From Spirosoma radiotolerans (GTDB taxonomy: Bacteria; Bacteroidota; Bacteroidia; Cytophagales; Spirosomataceae), in the NCBI RefSeq assembly GCF_000974425.1, contig NZ_CP010429.1, positions 1,426,001-1,490,000 of the forward strand: DNA of 64,000 nt, given 5' to 3'. Position numbers and translations under genes: made by a program. Each line of letters begins with the position of its first letter. Within the stretch, counting starts at the first letter, position 1. Below the pieces are notes generated by a model. That model saw only the letters and a list, made by a program, of their open reading frames with translations, was not told the DNA's origin and did no database searches. Shown piece after piece: positions 35,042 through 44,467 of this stretch.

Positions 35042-37159
35042 CTATTTGATATCAATTTTCACCCGGTTCGAGAGGCCAGACTCGCGCCCGTCCTGATAGA
35101 CTACTTTGATCGCGTACTCGTACTGGCCTTTCTGAATGGCTTTGTCAGTAAAGGTTTGCTCGCGGTTAACGGCATCGTATGAGCGCAGGAGCTTAGCCTC
35201 ATTTGATCGATAAATGATAAAACGGGCATATTGATCGGGATGCTTCCAGCTTAAGATGATGGTCTTACCATCGGGCCCTACCTGTACGCTGAGTTGCTTA
35301 GCCGGACGGGGTGCCATTTGTAAGGTATTCGTATTGAGCGGGAACGATTCGGCAGATCGCAGGCCGGCTGAATCGACGGCTACGAGCATGTAGCTGTACG
35401 GCGTGTTCGGCTTTACCTGCTGATCCACATAACTGTTCAGTTTTGGCGTCAGCTTGCTGATCTGATGCCAGGTCTCGGTATTGGCGCCACGCCGGAACAA
35501 GATCTGTTCCCGTACGTCCTCGCTGATGCTGGCTACCCACCGCAAGGCAATCGCGGTGTCACTGGCGACGTAGTCGCTGATGACGGGGCTGGCAGGGGCT
35601 ACTTTGTCGGGCCTGGCCAATTCCAGAATATCGGAAGGAGGGCTGGGGTTGTAGTTTTTATCGTAGGCAACAACCCGGTAATAAAGCTTTTTCGTTAAGG
35701 TAGTTAGCGTAGTGCGGTCATCGAAAACACTGGTTGGTAGATAACTACTGGTGCGGTTGGTAAACACATGGTCGGCCTGATTCGCCATCAGCACGGCATA
35801 GCCCAGGATGTCCGGTTCTTTGTTAGGGTCCCAAACTATCCGCACGAAGCCTGTTGTATCAATGTATCCCTGCAAATTTTTAGGCTTGGCCGGACCGGTC
35901 ACGTCCTTGAACGTACAGTAAGCCGCCATCGACGGGTTCGAGTTTTTCGCCGTGTCGATTGCCATCACCTTGTAGAACGTTTTCTCGTAAGGGTTCGCCG
36001 TTTCGTCGACATATTCACGCACTGTTTTCCCCAACACCTGTTTTGTCAGCGGAATCAATGGCTTGCTTTCGTCGTTTCCCCGCGCAATAACATACCCCGC
36101 AAAATCGGGTGACAGGCTGGGTTGTTCCCAGGTAATGCGGACTTTACTGCCGCCCAGGTGTTTGGCCTGCACATTTCTGACCCCAACAGGCGGAGTTAAG
36201 TCGACACCCTGCGCGGTCAGTACAGGCGATGGGATACTGCGCTCAGCAAAGGGCGAGATACCCACAACCCGGTACTGGTACTTGACGTAGTTCTGTTTCA
36301 GCGAATCGACGTAGCTATACAGTGCCTGTTCCGACTGAATAGGTGCCTGCGTGTAAGGCAGCCGATTTAGTCGCCGGAATGTTCGTCCGCCATCGGCTGA
36401 ACGTTCGATGTAATAGGCCGAGAACAGTTCATCGGTAACCTGCCGATCCCAGCTAAGTTTGATGGCCCGGTCTTGTTGTTCGGCCCGAACAATTGGCATG
36501 GGTGGTCGGCTATACGTGCCGGTATTACTGACCAGTACTTTTTGCTCATCGACGGATAACAGCTTGCCGTTGTAGCGCGGGGTGAGGTAATAAAAATACT
36601 GTACGCCTTTTTTGACGGCCCGGTCCACATAGCCCAGTCCCATGCCTGTTGCATGACGCACGTTTTCATCGGCCAGCAGTAGCAGAAACATCAGTTGAAA
36701 ATCGTCCTGACTTTTCTGCTGCATCAGCTTGTCGAGTGTAACCGGATCGTTGGCCGACTGGAGTACACTGCTTTTGCCGTAAATCAATTGGGCGCAGGCA
36801 GCCGCCAGGCTATCGGTACGTGAAACCCGTTGTTTCCATTCGTCGAGCGTCCAGGCCTTTATATCTTTCTGGAAATCGACCTGTAGCCGACCATTGGCGC
36901 CCAGGCTCCGGCGAGTCAGGATATACCCTCCGCTGCGATTGATTTCGCGGTATAGAATAACGTTGTGCGGTGCCCACCGAACCACAACCGAATCGCCAAA
37001 GGACCGACCGATCATGGATAGCTCGAAATAGGTATCGGATTTAGCAACTGTTGTTTGCGTGGAAGGACGGGTCGCAGTTGGCGTAGTTGTGCTCTGGGCC
37101 CGCAGACCAGAGCCCCACATACTGAAGAGCAAAATGAGAAGTGTGACGAATACCTTCAT
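35042..37159 (-). CDS. Secreted protein with about five fibronectin type III domains
   Basis: The open frame extends to 37279, but the signal peptide MKVFVTLLILLFSMWGSG starts at 37159, which also avoids overlap with the upstream gene, so I use that start (705 residues). Residues about 40-230 form a separate non-Fn3 region (VVRWAPHNVILYREINRSGGY, DEWKQRVSRTDSLA). Five Fn3-like domains follow (IKLSWDRQVTDELFSAYYIERS; VRITWEQPSLSPDFAGYVIAR; VRIVWDPNKEPDILGYAV; IALRWVASISEDV; IILSWKHPDQYARFIIYR). It has no sorting domain at the C-terminus. It may partner the nine-Fn3 protein. Confidence 0.8.
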   Translation of the reverse strand: MKVFVTLLILLFSMWGSGLRAQSTTTPTATRPSTQTTVAKSDTYFELSMIGRSFGDSVVVRWAPHNVILYREINRSGGYILTRRSLGANGRLQVDFQKDIKAWTLDEWKQRVSRTDSLAAACAQLIYGKSSVLQSANDPVTLDKLMQQKSQDDFQLMFLLLLADENVRHATGMGLGYVDRAVKKGVQYFYYLTPRYNGKLLSVDEQKVLVSNTGTYSRPPMPIVRAEQQDRAIKLSWDRQVTDELFSAYYIERSADGGRTFRRLNRLPYTQAPIQSEQALYSYVDSLKQNYVKYQYRVVGISPFAERSIPSPVLTAQGVDLTPPVGVRNVQAKHLGGSKVRITWEQPSLSPDFAGYVIARGNDESKPLIPLTKQVLGKTVREYVDETANPYEKTFYKVMAIDTAKNSNPSMAAYCTFKDVTGPAKPKNLQGYIDTTGFVRIVWDPNKEPDILGYAVLMANQADHVFTNRTSSYLPTSVFDDRTTLTTLTKKLYYRVVAYDKNYNPSPPSDILELARPDKVAPASPVISDYVASDTAIALRWVASISEDVREQILFRRGANTETWHQISKLTPKLNSYVDQQVKPNTPYSYMLVAVDSAGLRSAESFPLNTNTLQMAPRPAKQLSVQVGPDGKTIILSWKHPDQYARFIIYRSNEAKLLRSYDAVNREQTFTDKAIQKGQYEYAIKVVYQDGRESGLSNRVKIDIK

Positions 37160-37187
37160 GATCGAGTTTCTAAAAGGGGTCTGGCAA

Positions 37188-38378
37188 TTAATGAATAGGG
37201 GTTGGTGGGGCGGGCGTGCCAGATGATTGACCGGACGTATTTCCCGATGATGAACTGGGCTGAACAACAATGACTCCATTGGTGCCGCCGGGAACCGTTA
37301 CTACCCCTACACCTGAAAAATCATTACTGACTGTTTTCGCCAAATCCAGTGCAAAAGATGACGGAAATGGCTGAAGACCATTTTCGAACGCATATTTATC
37401 GACGTAGCGGTCGCCGGTGCCGTCTTTCATCGTTACGTCGGAAGCGAGTGTAGCACCAGGCAATTGCTTGAGGTAGAAGCCAATAACAGAACCCGGTTTG
37501 GTCAGTTGCCAATAATTGCCACCTTTAACACTAGTGAACGTCTTGAAGAGCTTATCCACCTGCGCGCTGTTAGGGACTGAGCCTGTTGAAGCCGCCGAAC
37601 TTCCCAGCGCGGCTCCTACACTAGATCCGACACTAGACACGGCCTGACCTATAGCGCCCACTGTCTCGGTTTGTTTAACTACACTTAGCACCAGGGCCAC
37701 ACAGTCTTTGGCCGTATCACGAATCCGGTCTTTCCCCCGGCTGGGATCGCTGCCCTGAGAAGACATATACGCCATATTCGGATCGTATTGTGTGATAGAC
37801 ACTTCACCCGATGCAACGGCAGCATTCTGTAATCGGCCAGAAAAGAAATAATTGCGGTAGTCATCATTCAGGGAGATAAAATCCTCTGTGTAGAAATCCA
37901 GATTCAACGATGTGCTGATGCTCTTCATAAACTTTTCCCGGCCTGCCTGGCTCATACTTTTGGGCTGACCGGTTTGCGTCCCAACGGCCATCTGATACGC
38001 ATAGGTCAGGCTACTGGCCAGGCTTATGAGTTTATCAATCAGTACTTTACGTTGCGGGTAAGCTCCATTGAGTGTACTGAGCAGTACATCGATGTTGTCT
38101 TCCAGCCGTTCGACATAGGCTTTATACACGGGCACGTTCAGAAACATCATGCCGTATTTTCCGGGAGAGCTAGCGAATGCCTGTCCGGCCAAGGCCATTG
38201 ACGCCGTTTTTTTGTCGGCATTATCCGTTGTGATGACGGTATTGGCCGCCTTCGTCATATCCTGCTGGGTCATCTTCATTGAATACTGAGCCTGGCATAC
38301 CGACGGGTTCATTAGGTTCCCGATCAGAGAAAGTAGCCCGGCAATGGCGTAAACACGGCGTAAGTTTTTTGCTTTCAT
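37188..38378 (-). CDS. Secreted protein of unknown function (396 aa)
   Basis: Not recognised. It has a signal peptide (about 1-31, ending SVCQAQ), a helical middle part (DNIDVLLSTLNGAYPQRKVLI; SLASSLTYAYQMAVGTQ), a small-residue-rich stretch (GQAVSSVGSSVGAALGSSAAS, about 240-260) that could form a membrane or glycine-zipper segment, and a low-complexity Ser/Gly/Pro tail (SSSSGNTSGQSSGTPAPPT). Its start codon overlaps the stop of the 2029-residue gene (TAATG), so expression is coupled. Role in the envelope operon unknown. Confidence 0.7.
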   Translation of the reverse strand: MKAKNLRRVYAIAGLLSLIGNLMNPSVCQAQYSMKMTQQDMTKAANTVITTDNADKKTASMALAGQAFASSPGKYGMMFLNVPVYKAYVERLEDNIDVLLSTLNGAYPQRKVLIDKLISLASSLTYAYQMAVGTQTGQPKSMSQAGREKFMKSISTSLNLDFYTEDFISLNDDYRNYFFSGRLQNAAVASGEVSITQYDPNMAYMSSQGSDPSRGKDRIRDTAKDCVALVLSVVKQTETVGAIGQAVSSVGSSVGAALGSSAASTGSVPNSAQVDKLFKTFTSVKGGNYWQLTKPGSVIGFYLKQLPGATLASDVTMKDGTGDRYVDKYAFENGLQPFPSSFALDLAKTVSNDFSGVGVVTVPGGTNGVIVVQPSSSSGNTSGQSSGTPAPPTPIH

Positions 38379-41300
38379 TAGTTCTGCGTAATGCCTTTCA
38401 GGTTATTTTTTGAGATTGGAGTTTGCGCATTGTCGAAACCACCCTGATTGAAGAGTACGACCTGCCGCATCAGCTGATCATAATTGACAGTAGGGGCAGC
38501 GGTGTTGTCAGCGGTTTTGAACAGAATATTGCCATTACCCAACTGGTAGTTCGATAAACCGTTGATCAGGCTGACCATTGGTTTTACGAAGTCGGCAAAC
38601 CAGGGATTCGTTGAATCCAGTACTTTTTGCAGCACCAGCGGAGGCAACACGCTGCCGTTGGGCAGTTTTTTCCAAAGCAGCTCGTAGCTATCGAAACCCT
38701 CAGGGCTCTGAATCGGAATGGTGTAGGCTTCGATATCACTCGTCCGAACGGTTTTCTGTTCTGCTGCCAGGAATGGGCTGGCTTTCAGCTTTTCGGCTAG
38801 TGTATTATACTGGCTGGTCTGGAAAAAGTAGGTATAAACCGGCTGCTCCAGCTGCGTTTTTACGTCTACTTCTTCGTCGCTTTTGCCCTTGCCCAGCTTG
38901 ATATCTGCCATCGTTCCAACCGATTGCCCAGTCACTTTTGCCCCGATGGCGTTCCCCTGCTGGCTGTTCTCTTTCTGTACCGTCTGGTCGACATAAGCCG
39001 CATTATAACCTTGTGCCAACCCATTGACAGAGGCTACTTTATTGCTCATCAAGCCTGTGCCGGGCCCAGGGCCTGGTTTAGATGACACTGTAACAGCGCT
39101 ACCGAAGCCATATTCGGCTTTCTCTCCGCTCAGATACGTGTCTTCCAGTTCTTTTCTAATTTTACCTTTCTGCTGAGCAATGATTTTTTTCTGTTCGGCC
39201 ACCAGCGCGTCGGTTGGTTCGCGGAAGATCTCAATTCGGTACAGGGTTTTCTTTTGCAGAAAATTAATTGGAATCCCGAAGCGCAACAGCTTCCCGTCGA
39301 ACTTGGCACTGTTGTTCGTCCAGACGCTGCCAGGGTCTTTCTTGTCGAACTTATTGTCTTTCAGAGCCGTATAGCGCACACTGAGCCGGTAATACTTGTC
39401 GCTCTGAATCTTATCGAGGCAGCAGCCGAAATTGCTTGACAGTTCAACGTAGCCGAAAATCCCGCCGTCGCCAATGGTGAAGTACCGTTGCCCTTCGAAC
39501 GGATAGGAATAGGCGACTGATGGAACCGCTCCCTCCTGGCTAAGCGAACTGACACACTCGCCCGTTGTAAAAGTGTACGATTTCGTCTCCGCAACCAGTT
39601 GGCTCTTGTAGTAGTAAGGGTCGTACTGGTTGGTACCCGTGTTCAATAACTTGACACCCACCGTCAGCGATACGCTGAGCTTGGCATTAGGGGGCAGGGT
39701 AGCATCGCGGAAAAACGTTACGTTGAAGTTTCCACCGCCGTCGGGGTCATTACCGAACCGCAGCCGGCCACTGTTATCGAGCGAACAGTTTGGGTTTGTA
39801 CTACTGGCCTGCAACTGCGTTGTGACAAACGGATTGGTGGCTGTACCACTCGTAAAATCCAGCCGGAACGTGCGGAAGCTCGCAACAGGCTGTCTCGATA
39901 GAGAGTCAACATCATTGATCTGAATCAGTGTCCGAACGGGGTAGCTAAATTCGGCGTAGTAAGGCGAAATAACCGATACATTCTTGCTGTTGTTTTCGGG
40001 AGTCAAGCCCGCAATGATGGGCAGGTCCGCAAACGGATTGGGCTGCTCGAAGGCCGGTTTACACTGCTCATCTTTGTTATACCACATCTCGAAGGTAGTA
40101 CTGCCCTTGATGCGTCCGCCCAGCGCCCGGTAGCGTAGCAAAATGCTCCCATGTATCCAGATCGGGTTTACCATGCCGCCTTCAAGCAAGGCGGCCGCCT
40201 GCACCTTGAGGAGTTCCAGATAGCCCGAATATATCCAGATGTCGATGTTGATACCGAGCGTCAGCGCTAGGTCGGCATACATCTGCCCGTTGGCATACCA
40301 GCCATTGATGCCCGGTATCTGTCCACTGCTACAGGGAGCGGTTATTTTTTGCAGGGCCAGATCGAAGCCGAACGCTGCGTGAAACTTGGCTTCGAAGGGG
40401 CCAAATTCAAACTTGTCGTCGGTGACAAACCCTGAACCAAAAGCCAGTGCATCGGTCCCGGCTAAATGAACACCTTTGTAGCCTAGTGCCTCCAGATCAG
40501 CCGCCGACATACCCCAGGGTGGTGGTGGTAATGTCGTGACTCCATCTGGTTTTAGATTGTGATACATCACAAAATAGGACCCAAACGTGAGTGACCCTAA
40601 ACTTTTTACTTTGATAGCCAGCTTTATCCGTTCCGAATTAGCGAAACAGTCGTCGGCATTGCCGCAGGGTGTTGCATCGGGCAGACCGATAAAGAAGTAC
40701 CAGTCACCGGGTTTCTCTTTGCTGTAATCCTGCTTTGGATCCGGATTGCCCAGCGACGACGGGAAGGAAACGTGTAAACCCATATCTCCGCTCCCAGTCA
40801 CACTGAATACGCCACTCGTAGTTCCATAATGCATATTAAGCCCAAACTTGCTGTCGAAGTAGCCTTTATCAAAATTGACATCAATAAAGCCAACACCTGT
40901 GGCCAGCGCCTTATCGGGTTCAGGACCAAACAGGGCAGCATCCAGGTCTAATCGTAAATCGCTCAAATGAAAGCCGTTCTCGGTGCTCACAGTAGCCGCC
41001 ATTACGCCATTCATATCGAAGAGGTCTTTGGATTGCATCGTTACTTCGACCGCTACTTCAAACCCGTCGTGTTTCTGGCTGGGGGTGAATTTAACCGGAG
41101 CACCCACTTTTGGCTTGCCCTTCTCATCGGTCTGGGTTTCCTTGATCATGTTGTGGAAGGCGCCCCCGCCGAAAGCAGCCAGGGTTAGCGGAGTACCTGG
41201 AATCGGAACGGGGGCAGGCAGGTCTGCCTTGCCCCCCACTTGCCAGTATCGAAATCCATTGACCCGCCCAAAATAGCCGCCTACCGAAAAGCCCGCACCC

Positions 41301-44300
41301 AATAGCTTGACGTTCAGATCACCTCTGAAACCAGTACCGTAAGGGGCTTCATTGTCGAAAAAGTCCGCTGTGCCGTCGATGCGCATGAAGCTCAGATTCC
41401 CGTGAATACCCACCGAATCGACCCCCACCTTGTCTAAGCCCCAGTCGGGACGCTTATTGGCGCCGAAGCCGATTTTGAACCGGACATAGGGCGTAATGGC
41501 CGCGTGAATATTTCCCTCCATCAGCGTAATGTCGCCCGTGAATTTGAAATCGTATTGGCTGGCCTGGCCCTTTACTTTATCCAGACTAACGCTCTTGATC
41601 GTGACCGGAAAGCCCTCGTCGTCGGCAGCGGCCAGTAGCGATTTTTGGGGCGATGCAAAGGAGGAATTAATGGTGCCGGAAGTGAAATAGCTGGTCCCAT
41701 CGGCGGGCGAACTTTGCAGTTTCATGCCCAGGATGGTCATGCCTGGCGATACGATTTTGGCATCTACACTCAGTTTGGCATTGAGCGTAACCGAGGCATT
41801 GAACGCACCGTCTTTATTGCCCTGATTGCCTACCGTGATATTGGTGCCGTCAAGCACGGATAGTTTGGCGGCCCAGAGCTTTACATTGACATCTTCTTTT
41901 GGCGAAACGATCTGGAACTGGTACGTCAGACCGCCGTTGGGCTTTTCATCTTTCGAGAGGGTGCAGGTATATGGCCAGATCGACCCCTTTTCCATCTGCT
42001 TCTCGTCGGGATTGTATTTAAAGATGGGCATCACAACCCGCCCGGCCAGTCGCGCATTCTTAAACTGACTCATCAGCAGGTTAAGCTTCAACGTATCGGC
42101 TGAGCAATACCAGCCATCCAGCGATCCGTCGCCCAGCGAGATAACGGGTGTGGCCATAAAGGCACCCGTAAAGCCATTGTCATCGTGGATCAGGTTTTCG
42201 ACGGACACTGTTGACGGCTTGCCTTGATTGAGCGACTTCAGAACTGTTGTCGTCACGTTCAACTTGGGGAAAAACAAGCCTTTCCACTCGGCTCCCGGTT
42301 TCTGTCCAGCCTGCGGATAATCATTCGGTAACTTGGCCGTGTATTCATCTGGCAACTCCGACTGATCGTAAATGCCGGGCTTGCCATCCATCGAAAAGAT
42401 GAAATCGCGAGAGAGTTTATCGACGTAAAAGTCAGGGAATTCGACTGTAGTGGTCCAGTCGTTCAAATCGGCCTTGGGGGAGTCGTAGACCAGAGTAACT
42501 GCCAGCTCTTTATCCTTGTTTATGCCGTTGGCTTCTTTTAGGCCAGGCGGTTTCAGATCGGCGACAATATGGAACGTTTTAAAGTCCCAATTATTCAGGT
42601 TGACGTTCGTAATCTTCTTGAAATCAAGATTATTTGCCGACTTGTTATTGACGTCTGTTGTAGCTCCTTTCAGCGTCAATAACGTAGACAGGGGCATATC
42701 CAGTCCCAGATAAAGTGTCATGTCGCCACAGATTGGTTTGTCTGGACTCATGCATACTTTAGTTGCACTCAGCGGAACACCCCCAAATTGTGCGCTTGCG
42801 ACTTTGAACCAGGTAACGGCATCGAAATAAGCCTGAGCAGGCTCAAACACAACATTGGTAATGGCCACATCTACGTTTGCTGTATACACGCCCAGCGGCA
42901 TTTCCCAACCGATACTATTCTTGGAATTGGTGATACTTTCCTTGACCTGATCTTTAATGGCGCTCAGTTTTTTGCTGATCTCACTTACATCAGCTGGTTT
43001 CAGGTCCAGTGCGCTAAAATCAGGCTTATCGTAACCAGGTAACAGACTGGCATTCTGTTGTAGTAACCCACGGACTTTACCGGCAATGACTTGACCCGCC
43101 GGGTTGCACTGTACCTTGCTAAGCGATACGCGCAGCTTGATATAGCCCCCACCCACATACGGGAGTTGTACGGTACCTGTCCCATTAATTTTCTGTTCTG
43201 CGTCCAACTGTATGCCCGCCAGATCGACCGTAAACCCAGCGACAGTCAATTGTTTTTTGGTAAGGACAGCCTGGTTATCGGCTACGCTACCTTCAGTACT
43301 CGACGGTGGTGTTTTGCAATTGCAGTTCGTTATTTTTAGCTCGTAAGGCGTTGACGGGGCCGGTACTTTGTCGGCTATGGCTGTAGCGCCCGCCGGGGGA
43401 GTGTCCTGCGCATCCAAACCGGGAATGGGTAATATCGGCAACGCGGGCGTCTGCACTAATTCAAGCCCCGGTTTTTTGGCCAGAACGGGCAGCCCCGTTC
43501 CATAGATAAACGAGCAAACCGGGCTCTTGCCGTCGTTCAAAAAGTTGAGCTTCCGGGAGCGGTCGATGGCCTGCACCCGCCAGGCATACCGCTTGCCTAC
43601 GACTAGGGGCGGTTGGGTGGGGCCGTACAAAAACGTACTTGTCCGCAAATTCCGGACCTCCACGCCCGACTTTGGCAAGGCCACGGCATCAATAAACACA
43701 TTCGGGTCGACCCCCGTTTGGGGCAGCTCGACAATCCGAAGTGTGTAATCCACCTGCGCGGGCGAAACACCCGCCGGGGGCGTCCAGGTGAAGACAACGG
43801 CCTGCGGAGTCGTTGCCGTCACTTCGGCATCGCAAAGGGGCGAAATAAGAATGGGAGGCTCAACTGAACGGACCACAATAGGGGCCGAGCAGCCCAGCGG
43901 AAACTCAGCCGACAGCGGTTGTCCGAAGGCCGTTACGGCGGTGTTAGTTGGGGTTTCGTTATAGGCGCGCACGCAAAGCTGATAAGTGCCGTCGGGCAGG
44001 GGAAAGCCACGGGCCAGCAGGTTTTTGTCAATCCCGGTTACCTCAATCTGATTCAGGTCGAAGAGCCCTTCCAGATCGTTGCGGCTTAGCAGGGTCTGAC
44101 CAGGCGGTACGGTCAGGGGTCTTGGCGGACGATAGTTGGGCGAGGTACGAATCTCGATCCCATTATCGCCGGTCAACTGCCCCGCCAGGCGGATCTGGTA
44201 GGTGTTTCGGCTGGTGTTGATCAGGAAAACCCGCACCTGCTGACCCGCGCCGGGGTAGTCCTGTAAGTAGGCGCTGTAAGGAGGCAGCACACTCACCTGA

Positions 44301-44467
44301 ATTTGCAGGGGGAAGGTTTGTGCTTGTGTGGGGTTAACCGCAAAGACACAAAGGATAGCGCAAAGAACGCAAAGGAGCCTAACGCTCCGGATCCTTTGTA
44401 GAACCGTTGCGGCTTTGCGGACAAGAAGCGCCGTTATAAGCGGAAAATTCTTAAAAAGAGATGCCAT
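38378..44467 (-). CDS. Giant secreted protein (2029 aa) of the envelope operon
   Basis: The N-terminus has a long positively charged leader with a hydrophobic core (about 30-48, LLCVLCAILCVFAVNP) ending TQAQ. Residues about 50-190 form a beta-rich domain (LQIQVSVLPPYSAYLQDYPG, GDNGIEIRTSPNYRP) that I associate, from memory, with TANFOR-type Bacteroidota surface proteins. An Fn3-like domain follows (about 205-330, VFTWTPPAGVSPAQVDYTLR, YAWRVQAIDRS). The rest to about 1500 is repetitive beta-strand sequence with many FxxG/SGTINS turns. The C-terminal 500 residues hold Cys-containing segments and an RE/K-rich part. No sorting domain is obvious. It is probably a very large surface or secreted protein. 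Its start overlaps the upstream gene by 17 bp. Confidence 0.8.
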   Translation of the reverse strand: MASLFKNFPLITALLVRKAATVLQRIRSVRLLCVLCAILCVFAVNPTQAQTFPLQIQVSVLPPYSAYLQDYPGAGQQVRVFLINTSRNTYQIRLAGQLTGDNGIEIRTSPNYRPPRPLTVPPGQTLLSRNDLEGLFDLNQIEVTGIDKNLLARGFPLPDGTYQLCVRAYNETPTNTAVTAFGQPLSAEFPLGCSAPIVVRSVEPPILISPLCDAEVTATTPQAVVFTWTPPAGVSPAQVDYTLRIVELPQTGVDPNVFIDAVALPKSGVEVRNLRTSTFLYGPTQPPLVVGKRYAWRVQAIDRSRKLNFLNDGKSPVCSFIYGTGLPVLAKKPGLELVQTPALPILPIPGLDAQDTPPAGATAIADKVPAPSTPYELKITNCNCKTPPSSTEGSVADNQAVLTKKQLTVAGFTVDLAGIQLDAEQKINGTGTVQLPYVGGGYIKLRVSLSKVQCNPAGQVIAGKVRGLLQQNASLLPGYDKPDFSALDLKPADVSEISKKLSAIKDQVKESITNSKNSIGWEMPLGVYTANVDVAITNVVFEPAQAYFDAVTWFKVASAQFGGVPLSATKVCMSPDKPICGDMTLYLGLDMPLSTLLTLKGATTDVNNKSANNLDFKKITNVNLNNWDFKTFHIVADLKPPGLKEANGINKDKELAVTLVYDSPKADLNDWTTTVEFPDFYVDKLSRDFIFSMDGKPGIYDQSELPDEYTAKLPNDYPQAGQKPGAEWKGLFFPKLNVTTTVLKSLNQGKPSTVSVENLIHDDNGFTGAFMATPVISLGDGSLDGWYCSADTLKLNLLMSQFKNARLAGRVVMPIFKYNPDEKQMEKGSIWPYTCTLSKDEKPNGGLTYQFQIVSPKEDVNVKLWAAKLSVLDGTNITVGNQGNKDGAFNASVTLNAKLSVDAKIVSPGMTILGMKLQSSPADGTSYFTSGTINSSFASPQKSLLAAADDEGFPVTIKSVSLDKVKGQASQYDFKFTGDITLMEGNIHAAITPYVRFKIGFGANKRPDWGLDKVGVDSVGIHGNLSFMRIDGTADFFDNEAPYGTGFRGDLNVKLLGAGFSVGGYFGRVNGFRYWQVGGKADLPAPVPIPGTPLTLAAFGGGAFHNMIKETQTDEKGKPKVGAPVKFTPSQKHDGFEVAVEVTMQSKDLFDMNGVMAATVSTENGFHLSDLRLDLDAALFGPEPDKALATGVGFIDVNFDKGYFDSKFGLNMHYGTTSGVFSVTGSGDMGLHVSFPSSLGNPDPKQDYSKEKPGDWYFFIGLPDATPCGNADDCFANSERIKLAIKVKSLGSLTFGSYFVMYHNLKPDGVTTLPPPPWGMSAADLEALGYKGVHLAGTDALAFGSGFVTDDKFEFGPFEAKFHAAFGFDLALQKITAPCSSGQIPGINGWYANGQMYADLALTLGINIDIWIYSGYLELLKVQAAALLEGGMVNPIWIHGSILLRYRALGGRIKGSTTFEMWYNKDEQCKPAFEQPNPFADLPIIAGLTPENNSKNVSVISPYYAEFSYPVRTLIQINDVDSLSRQPVASFRTFRLDFTSGTATNPFVTTQLQASSTNPNCSLDNSGRLRFGNDPDGGGNFNVTFFRDATLPPNAKLSVSLTVGVKLLNTGTNQYDPYYYKSQLVAETKSYTFTTGECVSSLSQEGAVPSVAYSYPFEGQRYFTIGDGGIFGYVELSSNFGCCLDKIQSDKYYRLSVRYTALKDNKFDKKDPGSVWTNNSAKFDGKLLRFGIPINFLQKKTLYRIEIFREPTDALVAEQKKIIAQQKGKIRKELEDTYLSGEKAEYGFGSAVTVSSKPGPGPGTGLMSNKVASVNGLAQGYNAAYVDQTVQKENSQQGNAIGAKVTGQSVGTMADIKLGKGKSDEEVDVKTQLEQPVYTYFFQTSQYNTLAEKLKASPFLAAEQKTVRTSDIEAYTIPIQSPEGFDSYELLWKKLPNGSVLPPLVLQKVLDSTNPWFADFVKPMVSLINGLSNYQLGNGNILFKTADNTAAPTVNYDQLMRQVVLFNQGGFDNAQTPISKNNLKGITQN

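Noticed and set aside
32875..37100. Plus-strand open frames opposite the Fn3 and 2029-residue genes
   Set aside because: They are antisense shadows of repetitive coding sequence, with unusual composition and no start signals.
35042..37279. Longer version of the five-Fn3 gene starting at 37279
   Set aside because: It would overlap the previous gene and bury the signal peptide, which begins at 37159.
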